Of a stretch of 10,095 nt of DNA, positions 6,212 through 10,095 are shown in pieces (the first letter of the stretch is position 1; every line of letters starts with the position of its first letter). This DNA comes from UBA4655 sp964585575. Lineage in GTDB: Bacteria; Planctomycetota; Planctomycetia; Pirellulales; UBA1268. The notes beneath the pieces were generated by a model. The model was not told where the DNA came from. It made no database searches and was given only the letters and a program-made list of their open reading frames with translations. The translations under genes and the position numbers were made by a program. The stretch lies in NCBI GenBank assembly GCA_964585575.1, contig CAZPEM010000120.1:1-10095 (forward strand), read 5' to 3'.

Positions 6212-8986
6212 ATGCCCGAACGATTTCCAGACATCGCGTCGCTGATCACCGTGCGGGCCCGCACGCACGCCTTGCATCCGGCCGTCGAGACGCCGGCGGG
6301 AGAGGCCGTCAGCTATGCCGCGCTGGCCGACCACGTGGCGCGGGTCTTCGGAGGGCTCGTCAACGCCGGGATTCCGAGGCGGCGCCGGCGGCCGAGAATC
6401 GCGATCGTCATGCCCAACGGCGCGGAGCTTTCGATCGCCCTGCTCGCCGCGTCGATCGCGGGCGAGGCGGCTCCCTTCAATCCGGCGAGCACGGCTCCCG
6501 AACTCGACGTCTACTTCCGCGACACCGGCGTCGATGCCGTGCTCCTGCGAGCCGACGACAACGGCCCGGCCGTCGCCGTCGCCGAGGCGGCACGGCTTCC
6601 GCTCCTCCGTCTCACGCCCCAGCTCGAGATCGCGGGCTTCGAAGCCTCGGCAGGCAGCCCGCCGCAGGCGGACCCCGACGACGTCGCCCTCGTGCTGCTG
6701 ACATCTGGCTCGACGGGCCGCCCGAAAATCGTGCCGCTCACGCACCGCAACGTTTGCACTTCAGCCCACGATGTGGCCCGATCCCTCGAACTCACGGAAT
6801 CCGACCGCTGCCTCACGATGTGGGAGCAGTATCACATCGGCGGCCTCGTCGATCTCCTCCTGGCACCCCTGGCCGCAGGCAGCCGTGTGATCCTCACCTC
6901 GGGGTTCGATGCCGACCGATGCTTCGAACTCGTGCGATCGCATCAGCCGACTTGGTTCCAGGCGGTGCCGACGACGCTCAACGAACTGGTGTTTCGGGCG
7001 CGGCAGCGGGGGCTCGCACCGCGACCGAATTCGCTGCGGCTCGTGCGATCCGTCGCAGCGGCCCTCGCGCCTACGCTCATGGAGGAGGTTCAGGCCCTTT
7101 TCGGAGTGCCGGTCATCCAGACATTCGGCATGACGGAAGCGGGGCCGCTCATCACCTCGACGGGCCTGCACCCGGCCGATCGTCTGCCGGGTTCCGTCGG
7201 CCGCTCGTGCGGCCCCGAGATCAGGATCGTCGCGGGGGTAACGCGGTCGGCGCAGGGGCATGCCGTCGGGGAGGTCGCGATCCGCGGCGCAAACGTCTTC
7301 GCAGGGTATGAAAATGACGATGAGGCCAACCGGCTGGCATTCCGCGAGGGCTGGTTCTTCACGGGAGACACCGGCTACCTCGACGACGCAGGCAACCTGT
7401 TCCTCACGGGACGCATCAAGCAGCTGATCAATCGCGGGGGCGAGAAGGTGAACCCGCAGGAGGTGGACGATGCACTCCTTTGCCATCCGGCAGTCGCGGA
7501 GGCGGCCACGGTGGCCGTCAGGCATCGCACGCTCGGCGAAGACGTCGCGGCCGCGGTCGCGCTGAAGGCTCCGGCCACGGCCGACGAACTGCGGGCGTTT
7601 CTCACCGGACGCCTCGCCTCCTTCAAGATCCCGGGCCAGATCCTGCTGCTCGACCGGCTTCCCCGCAATCCCGTGGGAAAACTCGATCGCACGGCCGTGT
7701 CGGGCATGATCGAGTCGGCCCGAGCGGAGCGCGGCCACGTCGCACCGCGAAACGCCTTGGAGGAACTGCTGGCCGGCATCTGGGCCCGCGAGCTCGGCAT
7801 CCCATCCGTGGGCATCCACGACGACTTTGCCGCGATCGGCGGCGATTCGCTCAGCAGCGTGCGAATCATGCTCGCTTTGGAGACCGCGATCGGCGTCCGC
7901 GTGCCGGAGCACGTCTTTGCCAACGCCTCCACGGTCGCTCGGATCGCCGATGGCCTCGCCGCGGTGGGCGTCACGATAGGCCGGGACTCTGCCGGCGATG
8001 CAGCCGTCGCGTCGCTGTTGTCCAAGGCCACGGCCGGCACCCGGAGCGTGGAGGAGAGCCCCGATGTCGCGACCGCGCAGATCGAGGCTGCAGCCTCTTT
8101 GGCCGACCTCAAGGTCGTTCACGATGCGATGACGCTGTACGGCACCCCTGCCGAGGTCGTGCAGTTCCTCCACGCGACCCGGCGGGCCCGTGCCGGCAAG
8201 AAGGCCGTGGGCGTCGGGCTGCGGGCGAGGATCGGCCTTCGCATCAGGCACGCTCGCTGGCGGACGAGCCTCCGGCGCGAGATCACCGTCGCTCGCGACG
8301 CGGCCGCCTGGCGGCGGGAGCGGCTGTCGGAGTCGGCATTCCTCTACACGGCCCATGGGAGGCCCGCGGACAAGTCGCTCGTCGTCGGGTTCGGCGGCAA
8401 CTACCTGCGGCTCATGGTGGCCACCTACAGCATCCTGACCGGCCTCGATCCGCGGCGGCACGATCTCCTGCTGCTCGCGGACGATCGCCGGATGCTCTTC
8501 CTGCAGGGCGTCGCGGGCATCGCGGGCACGCTCGACGACCTGTGCGATCGCGTCGCCGATCTGGCGACCGCCCGCGGCTACCGTCGGGTCGTCGCCGTGG
8601 GAACCAGCGCGGGCGGGCCGGCGGCCATCTATGCCGCCATTCGCGGTGGCTGGGCCAAGGCGGTCGCCGTGGGCCCGGGCAGCCCGGCGCGGCATCCCGA
8701 CATGGCCCTGGCGCTCGATTCAATTGCGCCGCTGCACGACCCACGGAAGACCGACATCGTCATCGCGACGTCCGCGAACGCCAGAGACATCGATGCGGCC
8801 AATCAGTTTCGCAGCCTCCTCCGCGCGGCGTCCCTGCGGCGGGACGGCCGCTTCAGCGGCCACAATCTGCTCCACGAACTGCATCGCCGAGGCGAGCTGC
8901 GGACATTCCTCGCCGAGGCGATCGGCGGAGCCCTCGTGCCCGAGCCGGGAAGCGGGCAGATCGATTCGCTGAGGGCCGCTGGATGA
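6212..8986 (+). CDS. Adenylation enzyme / carrier domain / alpha-beta-hydrolase fusion
   Basis: A 924-residue three-part protein. Residues about 5-500 form an adenylate-forming (ANL) enzyme: T-S-G-S-T-G-R-P-K (164-172), T-F-G-M-T-E-A-G (304-311), T-G-D-T-G at 384-388, G-R-I-K-Q-L-I-N-R-G-G-E-K-V-N ending near 414, and the catalytic lysine in P-V-G-K-L-D (K490). Residues about 508-585 are a carrier domain with G-G-D-S-L (543-547); S546 should carry phosphopantetheine. After a basic linker of about 130 residues, 720-915 form an alpha/beta-hydrolase-like domain: L-V-V-G-F-G-G-N (723-730), nucleophile elbow G-T-S-A-G-G (797-802, S799) and G-H-N-L-L-H-E-L with H884 as candidate base. Expected chemistry is activation of a carboxylic acid as acyl-AMP, loading on the carrier, then transfer or hydrolysis. 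There is no condensation domain. The substrate code was not read. R-R-R-R-R at 56-60 replaces the usual acidic turn before I-A-I-V-M-P-N-G. Start 6212 has no clear ribosome-binding site. Confidence 0.88.
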   Translation: MPERFPDIASLITVRARTHALHPAVETPAGEAVSYAALADHVARVFGGLVNAGIPRRRRRPRIAIVMPNGAELSIALLAASIAGEAAPFNPASTAPELDVYFRDTGVDAVLLRADDNGPAVAVAEAARLPLLRLTPQLEIAGFEASAGSPPQADPDDVALVLLTSGSTGRPKIVPLTHRNVCTSAHDVARSLELTESDRCLTMWEQYHIGGLVDLLLAPLAAGSRVILTSGFDADRCFELVRSHQPTWFQAVPTTLNELVFRARQRGLAPRPNSLRLVRSVAAALAPTLMEEVQALFGVPVIQTFGMTEAGPLITSTGLHPADRLPGSVGRSCGPEIRIVAGVTRSAQGHAVGEVAIRGANVFAGYENDDEANRLAFREGWFFTGDTGYLDDAGNLFLTGRIKQLINRGGEKVNPQEVDDALLCHPAVAEAATVAVRHRTLGEDVAAAVALKAPATADELRAFLTGRLASFKIPGQILLLDRLPRNPVGKLDRTAVSGMIESARAERGHVAPRNALEELLAGIWARELGIPSVGIHDDFAAIGGDSLSSVRIMLALETAIGVRVPEHVFANASTVARIADGLAAVGVTIGRDSAGDAAVASLLSKATAGTRSVEESPDVATAQIEAAASLADLKVVHDAMTLYGTPAEVVQFLHATRRARAGKKAVGVGLRARIGLRIRHARWRTSLRREITVARDAAAWRRERLSESAFLYTAHGRPADKSLVVGFGGNYLRLMVATYSILTGLDPRRHDLLLLADDRRMLFLQGVAGIAGTLDDLCDRVADLATARGYRRVVAVGTSAGGPAAIYAAIRGGWAKAVAVGPGSPARHPDMALALDSIAPLHDPRKTDIVIATSANARDIDAANQFRSLLRAASLRRDGRFSGHNLLHELHRRGELRTFLAEAIGGALVPEPGSGQIDSLRAAG

Positions 8987-8998
8987 GTCACCGGCCCT
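8972..8998. terminator. Inverted repeat spanning both convergent stop codons, possible bidirectional terminator
   Basis: AGGGCCG (8972-8978) and CGGCCCT (8992-8998) are a perfect 7-bp inverted repeat around a 13-nt loop. The plus-strand stop (8984-8986) lies in the loop and most of the minus-strand stop (8997-8999) in the right arm. Neither side has a T tract, so it is not a textbook intrinsic terminator. The position between convergent genes is what suggests a transcription-ending role. Confidence 0.35.
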
Positions 8999-9821
8999 AC
9001 GGCGTGGCGACGGCTGGCGCACGGCGGCCGCGTTGCCAGATGCCGTAGTTCTCCTGAAAATACCTGATACAGGCGACGTTGGCCTGCTCGCGGCGGTGAT
9101 CGGCGTAGACATAATCCACGAGGGCATCCACGTCGGCGAGCTCGGTCTTCATGGCATCGTCCGCGTTGGCCACCTTCCAGATCGGCACTCCCGCGAGCGC
9201 CAGCCGGCCGGACAGCCAGATGTCATCGACCGTCCAGAGCAGCTCCGGGATGTCGAATGCCGCTCGATCGAAGAACTGCGGTCGCACGAGCACCCCTCCA
9301 TAGCCCTTGCAGATGTCTACTCGCCCCGAGTCGACCTCGAGCGCCCGCATGCCGCTGCGGTAGATCGTGCTGAAGACGCCCAGCGTGCCGCGGGTGAGCA
9401 TCCGGTAGGTCGGCGACGCCTTGAAGGCCCTCTTCAGCGTCAGGCCGACGGCCTCGCCGACCGCCGCGATGCACGCCTCCGGGTGCGAGTCACTCGCCTC
9501 GATGAGCTTCGCGGCCCAGTCAGGATCGTAGATGCGGTCATCATCGCAATACAGGATCCGCACGTCGCGGTCATGAAACGCCTCGATGGCAGGAAGCACC
9601 TTCGTCGCCGGACCGTAGTCGATGTCACACCGCCTCACGTCCACCCCCGCCGGAACGGCAGGCGGCGCGAACTCCCGGAACTCGGGCCTGCGGTAGACCC
9701 GCGGAATCCAGAGGATCACGGCGTCGACCGCCACACGCTGTCGAAGCAGGCTCTCGAGCGTGGGCCGAATCCCGTCCATTCTCGAGGGGATGGTGGTGAG
9801 CGAGATGATGGTTGCGGGCAT
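8997..9821 (-). CDS. Small GT-A-type glycosyltransferase
   Basis: A 274-residue protein starting at the ATG at 9821. It opens with I-I-S-L-T-T-I-P-S-R (5-14), a beta strand and loop typical of a group of glycosyltransferases that read S-(L/M)-T-(T/S)-x-P-x-R. It continues with D-Y-G-P-A-T-K (68-74), usual for that group, and R-I-L-Y-C-D-D-D-R-I-Y (88-98), whose D-D-D is the metal- and nucleotide-sugar-binding DxD motif. Later landmarks are K-G-Y-G-G-V-L-V-R-P (172-181) and W-T-V-D-D-I-W-L-S-G (196-205), probably the acceptor-side acidic motif. No membrane segment is seen. A GGGAG (9838-9834 on the minus strand) lies 12 nt before the ATG. The frame is open further upstream to 9977, but that would overlap the preceding gene. 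It lies 25 bp after that gene, probably in one operon. Sugar and acceptor are unknown. Confidence 0.8.
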   Translation of the reverse strand: MPATIISLTTIPSRMDGIRPTLESLLRQRVAVDAVILWIPRVYRRPEFREFAPPAVPAGVDVRRCDIDYGPATKVLPAIEAFHDRDVRILYCDDDRIYDPDWAAKLIEASDSHPEACIAAVGEAVGLTLKRAFKASPTYRMLTRGTLGVFSTIYRSGMRALEVDSGRVDICKGYGGVLVRPQFFDRAAFDIPELLWTVDDIWLSGRLALAGVPIWKVANADDAMKTELADVDALVDYVYADHRREQANVACIRYFQENYGIWQRGRRAPAVATP

Positions 9822-9846
9822 GTCGGAAAACGTCTCCCGAAGAGCG

Positions 9847-10095
9847 TCAGTCTGCCGCGTAGCCGCGACGTTCCATGAGCCAGGGATCCGCCTGGTTGCG
9901 GACGAACGCCCGCTGGTCGTCGCTGAAGCCCTCGAGGTACCGGCGCTCCGTGTAATACGCGACGTCGAAGCCGTCATCGGTTTCGTACGCCTCCGGCCTG
10001 GCGTCGGCCGGCGATCCAGCGAGCCTGCGGAGATGATTCCGGGGCGTCACGAGCGTCTCGTGACGTCGCGCGAGGGCCGCGATCGACTCGACCTC
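9847..10095 (-). CDS. C-terminal end of an unidentified protein (cut by window edge)
   Basis: The minus-strand frame is open from the right edge to a TGA at 9849-9847 and shows the last 82 residues of a protein. A GTG at 10050 is in frame, but the frame continues upstream of it to the edge with normal-looking sequence, so the gene most likely starts outside the window. Visible are a basic stretch (P-R-N-H-L-R-R-L), an acidic segment, then D-V-A-Y-Y-T-E-R-R-Y-L and an end reading A-D-P-W-L-M-E-R-R-G-Y followed by A-A-D. The closing L-x-x-x-G-Y faintly recalls sulfotransferase C-termini, but no motif allows a call. It is 25 bp upstream of, and co-directional with, the small glycosyltransferase gene. 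The function is not recognised. Confidence 0.65.
   Translation of the reverse strand, partial: EVESIAALARRHETLVTPRNHLRRLAGSPADARPEAYETDDGFDVAYYTERRYLEGFSDDQRAFVRNQADPWLMERRGYAAD
10045..10065. repeat. Perfect 9-bp inverted repeat inside the partial right-end gene
   Basis: CGTCACGAG (10045-10053) and CTCGTGACG (10057-10065) pair perfectly around a 3-nt CGT loop, with a G-T wobble one base further out. It lies within coding sequence and has no T tract. It may be a chance result of GC-rich codons (R-R-H-E-T-L-V-T) or a DNA-level site. Confidence 0.4.

Noticed and set aside
6761..8695. 644-codon open frame on the minus strand opposite the three-part protein
   Set aside because: It is Arg/Gly/Asp-rich low-information sequence with no motifs, fully antisense to clear domain motifs. 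Long antisense frames are usual in GC-rich genes.
7480..9048. 522-codon plus-strand frame overlapping the three-part protein in another frame
   Set aside because: The composition is dominated by Arg, Gly and Ala with no motif, and it conflicts with the carrier and hydrolase motifs of the real frame.

Overview
The window is GC-rich bacterial DNA (roughly two thirds G+C by eye) and is almost wholly coding. It looks like an interior piece of a surface-polysaccharide or capsule locus. A Gram-negative-type envelope is suggested by a KpsC/KpsS-like capsule protein and a heptosyltransferase-fold (GT9) protein. The many sulfotransferases and the sparse ribosome-binding sites would suit Planctomycetota, but the phylum cannot be fixed from this sequence and that is only a guess. 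There are no rRNA, tRNA, CRISPR, IS or phage features.

Layout. (1) Positions 1-133, minus strand: the N-terminus of a sulfotransferase that runs off the left edge and has a clear PAPS-binding loop. (2) Positions 134-346: a 213-bp divergent intergenic region with a promoter candidate in each direction, including a perfect TTGACA, and CACC(C)GGGTG palindromes. (3) Positions 347-5980, plus strand: five co-directional genes. They encode a second sulfotransferase, a KpsC/KpsS-like capsule protein, a polysaccharide pyruvyl transferase (PPT) homologue, a GT9-like protein with a degenerate TPR-like N-terminus, and a second, dissimilar PPT homologue. Two of the junctions are ATGA stop/start overlaps. 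(4) Positions 5981-6211: a gap holding an antisense relic of a family 2 glycosyltransferase and a promoter candidate for the next gene. (5) Positions 6212-8986, plus strand: a 924-residue three-part protein made of an adenylate-forming enzyme, a phosphopantetheine carrier domain and an alpha/beta-hydrolase-like domain. (6) Positions 8997-10095, minus strand: a small glycosyltransferase preceded by the C-terminal end of an unidentified protein. This pair converges on the plus-strand genes, with only 10 bp between the two stop codons and an inverted repeat spanning both.

How the genes may work together (inference). Glycosyltransferases build a glycan, and the KpsC/S-like protein may add Kdo-like sugars or take part in capsule handling. 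PPT homologues could add pyruvate ketals, sulfotransferases could add sulfate, and the adenylation-carrier-hydrolase protein could activate and transfer or release an acyl or aminoacyl group. Together they would give a heavily decorated acidic surface polysaccharide. No polymerase, flippase or exporter is inside the window, so the locus must continue outside it. The most unusual item is the adenylation-carrier-hydrolase fusion.
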